A DNA stretch of 64,000 bases from Letharia columbiana. Its lineage: Eukaryota > Ascomycota > Lecanoromycetes > Lecanorales > Parmeliaceae. The translations under genes and the position numbers were made by a program. Where the stretch lies: positions 806,001 to 870,000 of the forward strand of contig NW_023501037.1 in assembly GCF_014066305.1 (NCBI RefSeq), written 5' to 3'. The notes below the pieces were generated by a model. It searched no databases and was not told where the DNA came from. It saw only the letters and a program-made list of their open reading frames with translations. This document shows positions 29,311 through 45,330 of the stretch, in pieces (the first letter of the stretch is position 1; every line of letters begins with the position of its first letter).

Positions 29311-32300
29311 ACTCGTATTATATATTAAATTTAAATATTTATAGAAGATATCGATTAAATTTAAAAAAATTCTTATAAGATAGTAATTATTATTTATTAT
29401 ATTATAATTATTTATATATATTTAAAACTAGTAATTATAAGATTTAAATAAGTATTAGAAGAGCTCTTTTCTATATATTAAAATATCGATCTCTTATTAC
29501 TTTAATATTCTATTAAACTCTTTAATAATTATATAATAAATCTTAGAGCTATATTATTTTTTTAGTACTTCTTTAAATATTATAAATCTCTCTTAATAAA
29601 TAATATATTAATATTATTATAATCTATTTTCTTATTTATTAAGCTAATTACGCGAGTAGAAATCGCTATTATATTAATAAATAAAGCTATTTATAATTAA
29701 TTAATTAAATCTTAATTATCTATTATTATAATATAAGAATTTATAAAAGTATAACTTACTAAACTATAGGCGATAATAATAGAATTTTATATTATATTAG
29801 ATTTATTCGAATCTCTAGAAGATTTAAAACTATTAAATAAATTAGAATTAGTTAAAAATAGCGATAATAGTAATAATAAAGTTAATCGATTTAATCTAGA
29901 TAATATTAGCTTTTTTAATTTATTTTATAAAAATAAATTTATTAATATCGCCTCGATAATAAAATACTCTAATAAGAGTATCTTCTTTTAAAATATATAT
30001 ATTTTTATTAATTAAGTTAAGAATATAATTCGAGTTAAGAATAATATACTATTATAATAAAATCTTTAAATTTATTAAAGAGAAATTATATTATTAAATT
30101 TATTATTAAGCTAATTAAGAATAATAAATACTTAATTATTTATAATATAAATAAATAATATTACTTATTACTAGCACGTTAAAAATCACCGTATTCTTAA
30201 GATATAATAATTCTATTATAAGAAAAGTATTCGATATAAAATATCGCTTATTATTAAAAGCTATAAGAGTATACTTAAACTCTTATAAGAGTAACTTAAA
30301 ACGCGAATATAAATATTATAAAGAATTATATACTACTTATCTAAAATAGACTTAATATAAAATTTTAGCGAGATATTTTAAAGTTAGACGCTATTATTAA
30401 TTATAATTAATTCTTAAAATTACTTAATAAGTGAAAGTATTAATAATAGAAGTATACTAATCACTATTCGCGATAAGCTTTATATTCTTAATAGTAGTAG
30501 TAAAGAAGAATAGATTCTTATAGATATTTATCTCGATAACTCTAATTTTAGTATTAATCTTAATCTTAAGCTTATTAAAATAATTAATAATACTTATACT
30601 TATACATCTATAAATCTAAAAAGTTCCTTTCCGCACGATTTCCGCCAGGTCTATATTATAAGTACAATTTAGTATAATTTAGTCTATTAAGTAAACTTTA
30701 TCTATATTCAACTCTTTTCGTTAATTTAATAACTAAATATAATAAACTTCGCGTTTAATAAGCTAAGATAGTATTTATTTAGATCGATTAGATTTTAAAG
30801 CGACTATAAACTATTAATTTAATAGTATATATTTAAAAATTTAAAAGACTATATATAAGATAGATTTTTTAGATTATTTAAGATGAATAATATTATTAGT
30901 AATAATAATATCTATTAAAAATTTAATTTAACTAATTAAATATATATTAAAGAGATTTTCGAAATTATCTAAGTTAAATAGTGTTATTAATTATAATAAT
31001 ATCTATAAAAATTTTAGATTAGCTAGTTTTGCTAATAATATTAGTATTTATAGCGTATTTAAATTAGATAATATCGTCGATTATAACGACGTCTCTAGAG
31101 TATCTAATTCGAATTGAATTTGATACCCCTAGATACTTAATAAAAGTTATCGATTTAAAGTTTATTATAATATCTTATCGTAATATTAATAATATTTATA
31201 ATCTCTAAGATATAAGTTCTTAAATAATTAAAATTTTAAGCGCTATAGCGATGCTTAATTCTTTACTAGTTCTTATTTAATTCGCCTAGTAAATAAAGAG
31301 ACTAATCTTCCCTATTCTATCTACTACGCTATATATTCTTTATATTTTTCCTTTCTATTTAGTATAACTTTATTAATCTATAGATATTTATTCTCTTTAT
31401 AAGTTATCTCTTCTCTTATTCGCTATAGTAAAGCTATAGACGATATATTAAAGTTTAGCCTTTTTTACCCATCCTCTCTACTTATTAAGATACGAAGTAT
31501 TTATACTTCGAGCTTAGAGAGATTTAAGTCCTAATTATTATTTATTAAACCGATTTCTTTCTATTTAGTTATTTTATATATCGATTATTTTTTAATAGCT
31601 TATAAGATCTCCTCGTTATCTTTAAATAAGCTTAAATCTAATCTCTTAAATAATTTAATATTAGCGAATCTTAGTATAACTTTCCTTAAAACGCTTACGA
31701 AGCCTAGTTTCTCAATAATATTATTTAGCGAATTCTTATATGAATTATTTAATTTAAGAGATCTCTATATCTTTCTTATTAATCTAAGATATATCTTTAG
31801 AATATACTATTATAATATATAGTATATAATAAGCCTTTTCTATTATCTTATATCTCTTTAGAACTTCTTAATATACTTATATATTTCTAAAAAGTATTAT
31901 AATTATATAAGTAGTGGAATAATAATAAAGAGCTTACCTTTAACTTTCTTACTATTTTATCTTTTAATATAAAAATATCTAGAATTATAGTTCTTTAGAC
32001 TATAATAAAAGATAATTATTATAAGAATTATAGTATTATCGAATAAGAATAATTAAAGATACTTACTTCTTTATCTAAATTCGAGAGATACTCTCTTACT
32101 ATAAAAGAAAATTTTATATAATAATATAATTATTAATTAGAATAAGAAGTATCTCTTATTATAAAGACTATTAGCTAAAGAAGCTAGTTAATCTAAATTT
32201 TATAAAATATATTATATTCTATCTATTTTATAGATCTCGATATATAAATTAAAGATCGATTAATAAGTCGCTAATTATCGCCTTTAAATCTTTAAGCGAT

Positions 32301-35300
32301 AATATTATATAGATCTTAAGATAAGATTAAATAATATCTTAGATTTTCTTTATTAAAGTCGAATAAAAATCGTTTATATAGTCGAAAAGCTATATTCTTA
32401 TTAGAAAGAGCTTAAAGTATTAATAATAATAATTAGTTAAGAATATTAATATCTTTCTCGCCTCGAAACTTATAGATTAATTATCGATACTTTATATAAA
32501 TCGAGTATTCTTATAGAATTATTATCTTTAATTTCTTTATATTTTAATTATTACTTAACTAAACGCGTTAATATAATACTTTAATTAAAGATTTAACTCT
32601 TAAAGATTTAGATATTTAAAGCTTTCGCTAATTATAATTATTATAAATAAAATAACTCTTATCGCTTTAAATATATTAAGATACTCTTTCTTAATATTAT
32701 AATTACGCCTTTCTTATTATATTAAATTATTTTAAAGCGCGATCTAATAATTATCTTTATTTAAATTATCTTATAAAGTATAATTTATATATCTTTCTTT
32801 ATTCTAATCTATTAATAATATATAATTCGATATTATTAGAAACGCTAATAAAGCTTTAAATTTCTTTATTTTATTTAATAGACGTATTGACGAGGGGCTT
32901 AAATAAGCTATATATTAATAATATAGCTTCGATATAATAATACCTAATAACTTTATTTGACATAATACTTTTTAATATCGAATTATTTATAGTAATTTAG
33001 TTATTATTTTATTATATTTAGAATATATACTTATTCTTATATTAAAGCTCTATATAAAGTACTCTAGCTTTATTATTATAAAGTCGATTTCTCTTAATAG
33101 ATTATTTTTTATTCTAATTTAATATATATTTATCGATCTAGATATTTAATTATATAATATATTTTTACTTCGCTTTATTAATTCTAATTCTTTATTATTA
33201 ATAAGAATTATTTTAAATTCTATAATTTATATTAGCTAGTTTATATTAATATTACTTAATTCTAGAATTAATTAATTAGTAATTAATATTACTATTTTTT
33301 ATTCTAGATTTAATAATTTTAATACTTAATCGAGGTTTAAATAAGAGTTTTTTTATCGTTTTCTATTAAGATATTAACTCGATAAAAGATATAAATTAAA
33401 TAAGAATATATCGAGTTTATAACCTTCGCCTTTATCTTTAACTTTAAAAAGAGGATTTTTTTTAATATCTATAATAGTATATAAAACTAAGAGAATATTA
33501 TTAATATTAAGAGAAGCTTTATTATATATAGTAATTATAATTATTAATAATTTCTTTATCTTCTATAAATTAATAGAGTTATTTAAGAATTTATTATCGT
33601 CGTAATTAGATATTATATATATACTCTTCTTAAGCTTATATATTCTATAGCGTTTAGATAACTTAGAATCTATCTATTTATATTCTTTAATATATCTTTT
33701 TCTCTTATTAATCTTCTTTATTTTACTCGCTTTCTATTAATATATAATTAATAATATCTTCGCGAATAAATAAGTTATAATTTATATTTTCTATTTTCTT
33801 AATTTTCTTCTCCCTTCTAGCGTTTTTAACTCTCTTTATCGCTATTCTCTTTTTCGCGTTCTACTTTAAAGTCTTTATAATCTCTATAATTCGAACGTAG
33901 TAAATTTACTTAATAGAATACGAAGTATTATAAATCTTTTATCGTTATTAGAAGTTAGAATAAAATTAATATTAAATATTAAAAACGATAATAAATAAAA
34001 TATAAAAGTAAATATATTTAAATAGATAAAAAAATAAAAAGATAGAGGAAAGTTATTAATTTAAAAAGGAGGGTTATTAATTAACGCGTTTTTAACTTAT
34101 TTAAATTAAAGCGCGTCGAATCCCTATTTAAATTCGATTATTTATTTAACTTAAATACTCTATTTAAACTAAATAATATTTCTATTAATAATCTCTATTT
34201 AAATTAAATAAATTTTCTATTAATAATTAACGCTAAGTTAATTATTATTTATTATTAAATATTATTATTTTAATTATACTTCTTTATTTACTTCTCTATT
34301 CTTAAATATTTTTCTATAAATAATATCTATTTTAATATATATAATTATAGATCTTCTAATATAAATACTTATTAATAATAATTATTTCGATATATTAATA
34401 ATATATTTTATTCTCTAGATAGCGCTATATATAAAGCTATAATTTACGTAATTATTAATAATAATACTATTATAAACTTTATAACTATTAAAAATAATAT
34501 ATAATTCTTTTTAATAACTCGAAGCTATTTTATATATAATAGTATATTTCTATTATAATTAATATTATCTTTTTATAATCTCTATTAATAGAATATAGAG
34601 ATTAAATATTAGCTTTAACGCTTTTTATATTATCTCTCTCTATTTAATAAAGATCGCGTATTTCTTTTAATTAAAGTCTATTAGAATATAATTTATAAAG
34701 AAAACTTATATTAATAGATTTTTTAGAAGTTATTTAAGTTTAATATTATTAAATAATATAAGATATTAGTTATATTAAAGATAGAGGTCTTATATTATAT
34801 AAAGTATAAAAAGATATTTAGAGAAAGTAAAGATTATAGATTATTTTAATAAGATAAATCTTTTATATTATAGAATTTCTCGAAACTAATTAAGCTTTAG
34901 AGAATATAACGATTATAATATAAATATCTAATTATTTTTTATATATATATATATTATAGCTCTAAATCCTTTCGCTAATAGCGAGAATAATCAACTTAAG
35001 CTATTATATCGCTTTATATATTCCTCTTAATATCTTTACTATCTTTTTCTTTTTTTAAAATAAACGATCTTTTCGCGTATTAATAATAATAGATATATAT
35101 AAAAAATAAATACTTATTTATCTAATATTCTTTAATTATAAAGAATATAGAATTCTAGTTTTACTTATATATCGATAATATAACTATCTTAAACTTTTAA
35201 GAATAATTAATTTTAATATCTTTATTATTAATATAATATATAATTTAATCTATTATAACGTTATATACTTTATCTTCTTTTAATATATTTATAAATATAT

Positions 35301-36385
35301 TAAAATTAATATTATTTATTATAATATAAATTAATATCTAGATCTTAATAATATTAAAGAATAATATTAGCGTATTAATTATAATTCTTCTTAAATATAT
35401 ATAAAAACTAGCTCGATTAAAGATATATAATTATAATATAAAATCGATATTATTAATAAAGATAAATCGTTCGTTTAATCGCTTACTTTTATAAGTCTAT
35501 ATATATATATAATTAATTTTTATAGCTATATCTAATTCGTAATTACTTAATTATTTTTTTAGAATACTAGATGTAAAGACTCTTAAAAAAGCGTTTTTTA
35601 ATTATTTAAAGATCTTATTAAGCTTTATTTAATTATAGAGAATATTAAATATACTCTTAATTAGATATCTCTTTCTTATCTCTTACTTTAAAAAAAAGCG
35701 AATCTTTTTATAATTAAACTCTTCTATTATTAAATTATATAAGATAATTAATATTATTTAAATTCTTAAATTAATATTAATATAAAATAATTTAGATAAG
35801 ATAAATAAAGATAACGCGACGCTAACTTATAAAGATTTATATTTTATATCTAAGATTAATTAAATTATGGAATTCTAAAAGAAATAGAATAATTCTAGAG
35901 AAGAATATATTAGAAAGAATATTATAGAATTAATAAAGATTTTAATTTAGAAATAAATCTTACGAGTCGACCTTTATTTAATAAATCTTACTATATTATT
36001 TATTCTATCTATTTAGAAAATTAATTAATAATTAAATTAAATAGTTAAAGTTAAATAATATAATATAAAATCGAATTATACTATATATTATTTAGATATT
36101 TAAAATATCTATTTAAGAATAATATATATCTCTCTTAATTTCTCTATCTATCGTATATCTAAATTACCTTATCTTTTACTTCTTTATTTATATTATTATT
36201 CTTATATCTATTATAAATATTAATCTTTAAATTAAATATCTTTTATTTAATCTTTTTATTTAAAATCTTCTTATCTAGATCTTATAAGTTATTTAATATT
36301 AAATTATAATTATATATTAAAATAATATAGAAGCTTTAAGATAATCGAGTATATTTATAAATAGCGTATTTAAAAAGATAATATA
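29311..36385. repeat. AT-rich RIP block, relics not identified
   Basis: About 7 kb with no open frame. Stretches such as 29780-30300 and 32260-33000 keep longer plus-strand runs between RIP-type stops, which suggests former coding sequence, but I could not match them to a family. A 30-bp unmutated patch (30621-30650) stands out. Confidence 0.5.
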
Positions 36386-39300
36386 GTATTATTATATATT
36401 TAAGAACGAACTATCTCTCTTCGCATATTTCTATTTAAAATCTTATTATTAAAACTCTTTAGATTATTTAATACTAAGTAGTAATTATATATCTTTTTAT
36501 TTTCCTATAATAGCTATATTACTCTCTTATTTATTTAAATATCTTATTACTTCTTCTAATTAGCATCTAGATTAATAAAGCGAAAAACTTTTATTAGCGT
36601 TATATCTATATCTATAAAACGCTTAATTAAAATAAGAAAGCGAGATTTATTATTATTCTTAAAAGGTTATACTATTAAGCTATCGCGATTTTTAAATTAA
36701 ATAATTAAAGAGTATTAGAGAATTTTATTATCTAGATACTCTTATTTAAGCTATTATAAGCTTATTAATATTATTCGAGATTAATAGAATAAAGAAGAAG
36801 ATTATATTAAAGCGATAATTAGATTAATTATAAAGAAACTTATAAATATTATTAGCTTTTTAGAACATTTATAAATATCTTTATTAAGAGTATTAATTAG
36901 CTATTTTAATACGATAAGCTTAAAAGTATTTTTTATTAAGTTATATAGATAGTAATTATATATATTATCTTATAAATATTATAGTTAATTCTTCTTTATA
37001 TTATCTAGCTTAAAAGATTAATTACTACTATTTAAATCTATAATAATTCTTATTATTATAATACTTAATATCGATTAGCTTTAATTAATACGCTTTAAAA
37101 AATTTAAGAATATTAAAAATAATAATTATAGCGCGTAATTTATAAGCTTTATTAAAGTATAACTTATATATAAATTTAAATAAATTATATTTTTAACTTT
37201 AAGTCTTATTATATTATATAAAATATTTAACTTTAATTTAATCTTAAATAATCTAATTAATATCTTAAAGAATTTTTTTCTAATTATTACTTAATAAGTA
37301 GATAATCTTTTTTATCTTATAAAATAAAAGCTTTATAAGTAAAGCGTCGCTATTAATAATTCTTAATTTTATTATTTATTTAATTATTAGCTTATCTAAG
37401 ATTATTTATATTTTATTAATATTTCTCTTTAACTTTTTATTCGATAGAGCGCGTAAATAAGACTTTATATTCTTTATATACTTTTTAATATTATAATATT
37501 TCTTCTCTATTATCTTAGATAAAACGATATTTATCTTCTACTATAACTATTTAATTAATAGAATTATTATTATTATATTAATAAAGAATATAATTTATAA
37601 TATAATTAAATATTTATAAATAAATAATAGATAATACTTAAACTTCTTCGCTATTCTATTATAATATACTTATTTCTTTTTATTCGAGTTTTATATATAA
37701 GCGAAGTCTTTAATAATAATTCTAGATTACTCTATCTTATAGACGATAATTAATATAAATATTAAAAAGATATTTAATTTTATATTATAGTACTCGTTAA
37801 TATAGATCTACTTAATAGCGAAGTTATATATAAATAAACTCTTTATTTTAATTTAAATATAATTCTTATAAAACTTAAATATTATTAAGATTAAAAACCT
37901 CTCTTATCTAGATTAAGCTTTATTATTAATTATATATTTAAATAATTTAATATTTATAAAGATTAAAGACTTCGAGCTAATATTATAATATCGAATTAAT
38001 TTATATATATAAAAGACGCGAAGTTATATTATATTATAATCTTCGAGATTTATTAATTTAATAATTTTAATAAATTAATTTACGAAAATTTTAGCTAAAA
38101 CGATTATTAAGAAGAATCTTAATTTAAATATTATTCGAGTTACGTAGTTAACTTTATCTTTATATAGATATATAATATTAAATATCTTAATCGAAGAATA
38201 TTAGAATTATCGATTCTTTTAAATAAATTATAATATAAGATATTTATCCGCGAAGGAAGACTTTTTAAAGACTTCGACGATAGTAATATTCTAATATTTT
38301 TTAAAAATATTAAATTATAAAGTAAGTTATTACTTAAATATCGAACTTATTAATAATATTAAAGTCTAAAGAAATATTTATATTAGCGAATCGAATAAAA
38401 GAATTAAATATATTTATTTTATTAAAATTAAGCTTATTTATATTAATTACTTTACTATAGAGATTTATTTAAAGATATCTTTATATTAAATTATATAATT
38501 AATAAATTTTTAAAATAATAAATATTAAGATTTTTTACGAATTTAAGATATACTCTAAGCTTTTAAAAATACGAGTATTTTTAATATTTCTATTACTATA
38601 ATTAAGTTATAAAACTTACTTTATAATTTTTTAAGTCTAATTTAATTATTATAATCTTTCTTTTTTATTAAATTTAATTTTTTTATTAAATTAATTAATA
38701 TAAAGAGTAAATAATTAATAATATTCGAATATATACTCTAATATTAGATCTTTATTATTAATCTTTATATTATTCTATATCTTTCTTTAATTTATAATTT
38801 TATTAATCTTAATATTATAAGAGTTAATTAATTAAAAAATATAATCTTATTTAATTAAGAGCTTTATTAATATAATATCTTCTATTATTAAATATCTTTT
38901 CTTCTATAATAAGAGCGCGTTATTATTCTTATAAGTTTTAAGTATAATAACGTTATCTATTAAATTATTAATAAACTTCTTTTATAAAAAATAGTAATAA
39001 ATTTATAATTAAAAGTTATTCTTATTCGAGCTAATATTAATAAGTCGAGAATTTATTTTATTTTTTTTATAGATATTAAATAGATTAGATAATAAGATTA
39101 AAGGCGAAGTAATAATAGAATAGAGAGAAAATAAAGTTTTAATAAATTTAAGTTAAGGCGAGATATTAGTAAATCTAAAAGAGATTAAAAACTTTAAGAT
39201 TTTCTAAGAATTATTTTATACGAAGTATAGTAAAAAAAGATATAAAAAAGAAGGATATTAAGAATTAGAGTTAAAGTTAAAATACTTTAATAAATAACTT

Positions 39301-40860
39301 AATCTTCTTTATAGATAGAGATTTATTTAATAATTTATTTTAATAATAAATAAAATTTAAAAGAAGAATATAATATATTATTAATGATTTATTTAAATTA
39401 AAAGCTAGTCTTAAAAGTTAAGATAAAAGATTTATATTAGATAAAACTCGATATTAAAATTAAAAATAGCTTTAATAAAGATTTTATTAAATATTATTTA
39501 TAGTATAAAGTTTATAAAGTAAATAGACTTCTTTTATAAGAAATAACGACGAATTTATAATTAAGAGTTATTCTTATTTAAGCTAATATTAATAAATTAA
39601 GAATCTATCTTATTTTCTTTATAGATATTAAGTAAATTAGATAATAAGATTAAAGATCGAGTAATAGTAGAATAAAGAGAAAATAGAATTTCGATAGAAT
39701 TAAATTAAGATAGAGTATTATAAAAATTAAGAGAGATTAAAAACTTTAAGACTTACTTTAACTTAATAAAAGAAAAGATTAGATATTTAAATATTATAAA
39801 AAGCTATTAAGATTAAAAATATAAATATATTAATAAATCTCGCGTAATTTCGAAGATATTAGCTTTAATATTTAATATCTTAATTAAAGCTAGAATTAAT
39901 ATTAATATTTATTATTAATATAAAAAAGCGAGATAAATAAATCTTTAATTACGCGTTATAAGAATATTCGCTATTTAGATACTCATAATTATTTCTAATA
40001 CTTATATATCTCTTAAAGATTATTATTATTATTAATAATCGAGCTTATATTATTAACTTTATAGATTAAGCGAGATAATATCTTAGAAATTTCATTAATA
40101 TCGTTTTAAAAATATTTTAAGTAAAAATAAGTAAGAAGAGCTTTATAACTAATTTACTTTTATAATTAAAAGATTATTACTAAATCTTTTATTAACTTTT
40201 AAATAAAGATAAGCTTATACTTATCTAGATTATTAATAATAATAAATCGTAGAGATTAAATATTAAAAGACTTTTTAATAAATAATTTACTAAGTTAATA
40301 AGAATTTACTATTTTCTCGATTATTAAAAACTTCTAAATCTTTATATATTCTATATTTAATATTTTCGTAAATTCTCTTTTAAGCGCTCGCTTCTCTTAC
40401 TTAATAGATATCTTATTAATTAATAAAAATAATTTATTTAAATTTTTAAGAAAGAAACTTAGATTTTAAATAATTATATAATTAGAAATAGATAGTAACT
40501 AAACAATCTCGCTAATAATAATATTAATCTTTTCCTTCTACTATTTTATAAACTTTTTCTAAAGACTATTCTATTATAATTAGCGTAAAAACTTCTCTTT
40601 TATAACTTTAAATATAAGCGATAAAAAGCGAAGTCTCTTATAAATATTTTTACGATTCGCTAAAACGTCTAACTTCGCGATATTAAATTTAATATAAAAA
40701 TTAAATTTAATAAATATAACTCTTATTTATTTTAAATATAATCGATAAAATAATTATAAAGAGTATAATATAATAATAAATAAGTAAATAATTATAAAAA
40801 AACGCGTAGTAAAGTAAATAGTATATAAGAATTTAATTAAGATTTATAATAAGATATAAA
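36386..40860 (+). repeat. long repeat unit, copy 1 (about 4.5 kb)
   Basis: Aligns in the same orientation with 41408-45330 over nearly its full length. Landmarks: ATATATTTAAGAACGAACTA at the start, TTATCCGCGAAGGAAGACTT near 38245, and the GCTAATATTAATAA block near 39027. It has about 570 bp more than copy 2, because the segment beginning near 38960 is repeated at about 39530. It was probably once a coding transposon; the family is not identified. Confidence 0.65.
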
Positions 40861-41407
40861 TAAATAAAAAATAGAAGAAAGGCGTAATATTTAACTCGAA
40901 TTTTTAATAGCACTTATAAATAGATAAGTAATTACTTCTTAGATAATATTAATTAATTATTATATACTCGCTAATAGTAATCGATATTAAAGCGTAATAT
41001 AGATAATAATATAAATAAATAAATATTAAATAATAAATTATAAAGAAAAAATAGTAGAATATAATATTATAGGCGTTAATAATTAACGCGATAATTAACT
41101 ATTTAACTTTAATTTAATAATCTATTAACTATTTAAATCGTTTATTTAATCTAAATATTTAATTATAATTTATATTATTTAGAAGCTAGATTAGAGATTA
41201 TATTAATAATTAAGAATTATAATTAAAAGAATTATAGATATTTAATAAAAGTTAAATATTAAATTTATTATTACTATTAATTAACTTAAATATATCGCTT
41301 ATTTAATTTAGATATTAAATATAATAGTAATATTAAAATCGAATAAGCGATATCTAAGCTATCTATATATTTATATTATTTATATTCTTAATATTATTAT
41401 TCTTATC
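40861..41407. repeat. spacer between the two long repeat copies
   Basis: About 550 bp of AT-rich sequence. It contains short inverted words such as GGCGTTAATAATTAACGCG (41072-41090). No gene relic is recognised. Confidence 0.4.
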
Positions 41408-44400
41408 TCTAATATTATTATATATTTAAGATCGAATTATCTCTTTTCGTATATTTCGATTTAATATCTTATTATTTAAGTTATTTAAGTTATCTAATAC
41501 TAAATAATAATTATAAATCTTTTTATTTTTCTATAATAGTCGTATTACTCTACTATCTATTTAGATATCTTATTATTTTTCTTAATTAATATCTAGGTTT
41601 ATAGAGCGAAAAAATCTTATTAAGATTATATTTATATTTATAAAATATTTAATAGAGATTAGAAAGCGAGATTCGTTATTATTCTCGAAAGACCGTATTA
41701 CTATATTATTATAATTTTTAAAGAAAATTATTAAAAAGTATTAGAGAGTTTCGTAGTTTAAATATTCTTATTTAAATTATTATAAGCTTATTAATATTAC
41801 TTAAGATTAATTAGATAAAGAAGAAAAATATACTAAATTAATAATAAGACTAACGATAAGAGAATTTATAAAAACGATTAATTTTTTAATATATTTATAT
41901 ATATCCTCTTTAAGAGTATTAATTAACTATTTTAAGATGATAAGTTTAAAGATATCTTATATTAGCTCGTCTAGATAGTGATTATAAATATTATATTCTA
42001 GATGCTAAAGCTAATTATCTTTCTTATTATCTAGCTTTATAAAGTTTAATTATTATTATCTTATCTTATAATAGTTTTTATTATTTTAATACTTAGAATT
42101 AATTAATTTTAATTAATATTATTTAGAGAAGTTAAGAATATTCGAAATTACTATTATTATTTAAAGCTTATAAGCTTTATTAAAGTATAAGTTATAGATA
42201 AAATTAGAAATATTATAACTTTAGATTATAGTCTTCTTATATTATATAATATACTTTATTTTAATCTAATTTTAAATAGTTTAATTAATATTCTATAATA
42301 TCTTTCTCTAATTCTCACTTAATATATAAATAATCTTTCTTATTTTATATAATAAAAGTTTAATAAGTAAAATATCGCTATTAATAATTCTTATTTTCGC
42401 TATTTATTTAATTATTAGCTTATTTAGAATTATTTATATTTTATTAATATTTCTCTTTAACTCCTTATTCGATAAACTACGCGAGCGAGCTTTTATATTC
42501 TCTATTCGCTTCTTAATCTCACGATATACTTTTTTTATTATTATTAATATAACGAGATCTATATCTTACTATAGCTACTTTATTAAGAGAATTATTATTA
42601 TTATATTTATAAAGAATTTAATTTATAATATAACTAAGTATCTATATATAAATAATAAATAGTATTTATACTTCTTCGCTAGTCTATTATAATATACTCG
42701 CCTCTTTTTATATAATTTTTATATATTTACGAGATTATCGATTATAATTCTAAATTATTCTATTTTATAGATATTAATTAATATAAGAGTTAAAGCGATA
42801 TCTAATTTTATATTATAGAATTTATTAACGTAGATTTAATTAATAGCGAAGTTATATTCGAATTTTTCTTTATCTTTAATTATAACTTTTATATAATTCT
42901 TATATAACTCGAGAATTATTAGAATTAAGAATCTCTCTTATCTAGATTAAGCTTAATCGTTAATTATATATTTAAATAATTTAATATTTATAGAGATTAA
43001 GAGCTTAGCGTTAACTTTATAATATCGAGTTAATTTATATATATAAAATACGCGGAGTTATATAATATCGCGATTATCGAGATCTATAAGCTTAGTAATT
43101 TCTATAAATTAATTTATTAAAATCTTTATTAGAATAATAATAAGAAAGAATTTTATTTTAAATATTATTTAGATTATATAGTTTACTTTATCTCTATATA
43201 GATAAATAATATTAAATATTTTAATCGAAAAATATTAAAATTATCGATTCTTTTAAATAAATTATAATATAAGATATTTATCCGCGAAGGAAGACTTTTT
43301 AAAGACTTCGACGATAATAATATTCTAATATTCTTTGAGGATATTAAATCGTAGATTAAGTTATTATTTAAATATTTAACTTATTAATAGTATTAAAGTC
43401 TAAAAAAATATTTATATTAGCGAGTCGAATAAAAAAATTAAATATATTTACTTTATTAAAGTTAGACTTATTTATATTAATAGCTTCTTTATAGATATTT
43501 ACTTAAAAATATTATTATATTAAATTATAGAGTTAATAAATCTTTAAAATAATAGAGATTAATATTCTTTATAGATCTAAGACATAGCTTAAGTCTCTAA
43601 ATATTTAAATATTATTAATATTTATATTATTATAATTAAGCTATAAGACTTATTTTATAATTTATTAAATTATATTAAATTATTAAGACCTCTCTTTCTT
43701 ATTAAGCTTTATTTTTCTATTATATTAATTAATATAAAGAATAAATAATTAATAATATTTGAATATATACTCTAATATTAAATCTTTATCGTCGATCTTT
43801 ATATTATTTTATATCTTTCTTTAATTTATAATCTTATTAATTTTAATATTATAAAAATTAATTAATTAAAAGATATAATCTTATTTAATTAAGAGCTTTA
43901 TTAATATAATATCTTCTATTATTAAACGCTTTCTCTTCTATAATAAAAGCGCGTTATTATTTTTATAAGTTTTAAGTATAATAACGTTATCTATTAAATT
44001 ATTAATAAACTTCTTTTATAAAAAATAATAACGAATTTATAATTAAGGATTATTCTCGTTTAAGCTAATATTAATAAATCGAAAATCTATCTTATTTTCT
44101 TTATAGATATTAAATAAATTAGATAATAAGATTAAAGATTAAGCGATAGTAGAATAAAGAGAAAGCGAAATTTCAATAGAATTAGATTAAGATAAAGTAT
44201 TATAAAAGTTAAAAGAAATTAAAAACTTTAAGATTTACTTTAATTTAATAGAAGAAAAAATTAAACGCTTAAATATTATAAGAAATTATTAAAATTAAGA
44301 ATATAAGCGTATTAATAAATTTTATAAAGTTTCGAAGATATTAACTTTAATATCTAACGTCTTAATTAAAGTTAAAATTAATATTAATACTTATTATTAA

Positions 44401-45330
44401 TATAAGAAAGCGAGATTAATAAATCTTTAATTACGCGTTATAAGAATATCTACTACTCGAATATATATACTCGCTCTTAATACTTATATATTTCTTATAA
44501 ATTATTATTATTATTTATAATCGAGCTTATATTATTTACTCTATAGATTAGATAAAATAATATTATAAAATTTTCGTTAATATTATTTTAGAATTATTTC
44601 GATTAAAGATAAGTAATAAAAGCTTTAAGACTAAGTTACTCTTAAAATTAAGAGATTATTATTAAATTATTTATTAACTTCTAAATAAAGATAAATTTAT
44701 ACTTATTTAGATTATTAGTAATAATAAGTTAAAGAAAGTTAATATTAGAGAAGTTTTCGATTAATAATCTATTAAATTAGTAGAAGTTTATTAATCTCTC
44801 GATTATTAAGAGCTTCTAAGTCTTCATATATTCGTCTTTCTATATTTTCGTTAATTCTCTTTTAAATAATCGCTTCTCTTACTTCGTAGACGCTTTATTA
44901 ATTAATAAAATTAATTTATATAAGAATTTAAGAAGAAAGTTAAAGTCTTACGCGATTATATAATTAGAAATAAATAGTAATTAAATAATCTCGCTTACGA
45001 TAATATTAATCTTTCTCTTCTACTATTTTATAGACTTTTTTTAAAGATCTTTATATCTTAATTAATATAAAAACTTCTCTTTTATTACTTTAAATATAGG
45101 CTCTAAAAATCGAAATTCTTTATAAATATTATCTCGATTCGCGGTAACACCTAACTTAACGATATCGATTTTAAAATAAAAATTAATTTCGATAGACGCT
45201 ACTATTATAAGTATATCGTTTAAAAAAAATATAGATATTAATATAATAATATATATAATATAATAATAAGAAAACGCGTATTAGATTAAGTAAGATATAA
45301 GATAAAAGAAATTTAAATAAGATTATAGAG
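41408..45330 (+). repeat. long repeat unit, copy 2 (about 3.9 kb)
   Basis: Direct copy of 36386-40860 without the 570-bp extra segment. It shares TTATCCGCGAAGGAAGACTT at about 43281 and CTTTTATAAAAAATAATAAC at about 44014. One plus-strand frame between 43270 and 44300 has fewer stops, for example IFIREGRLFKDFDDNNILIF, but I cannot assign it. Confidence 0.65.
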
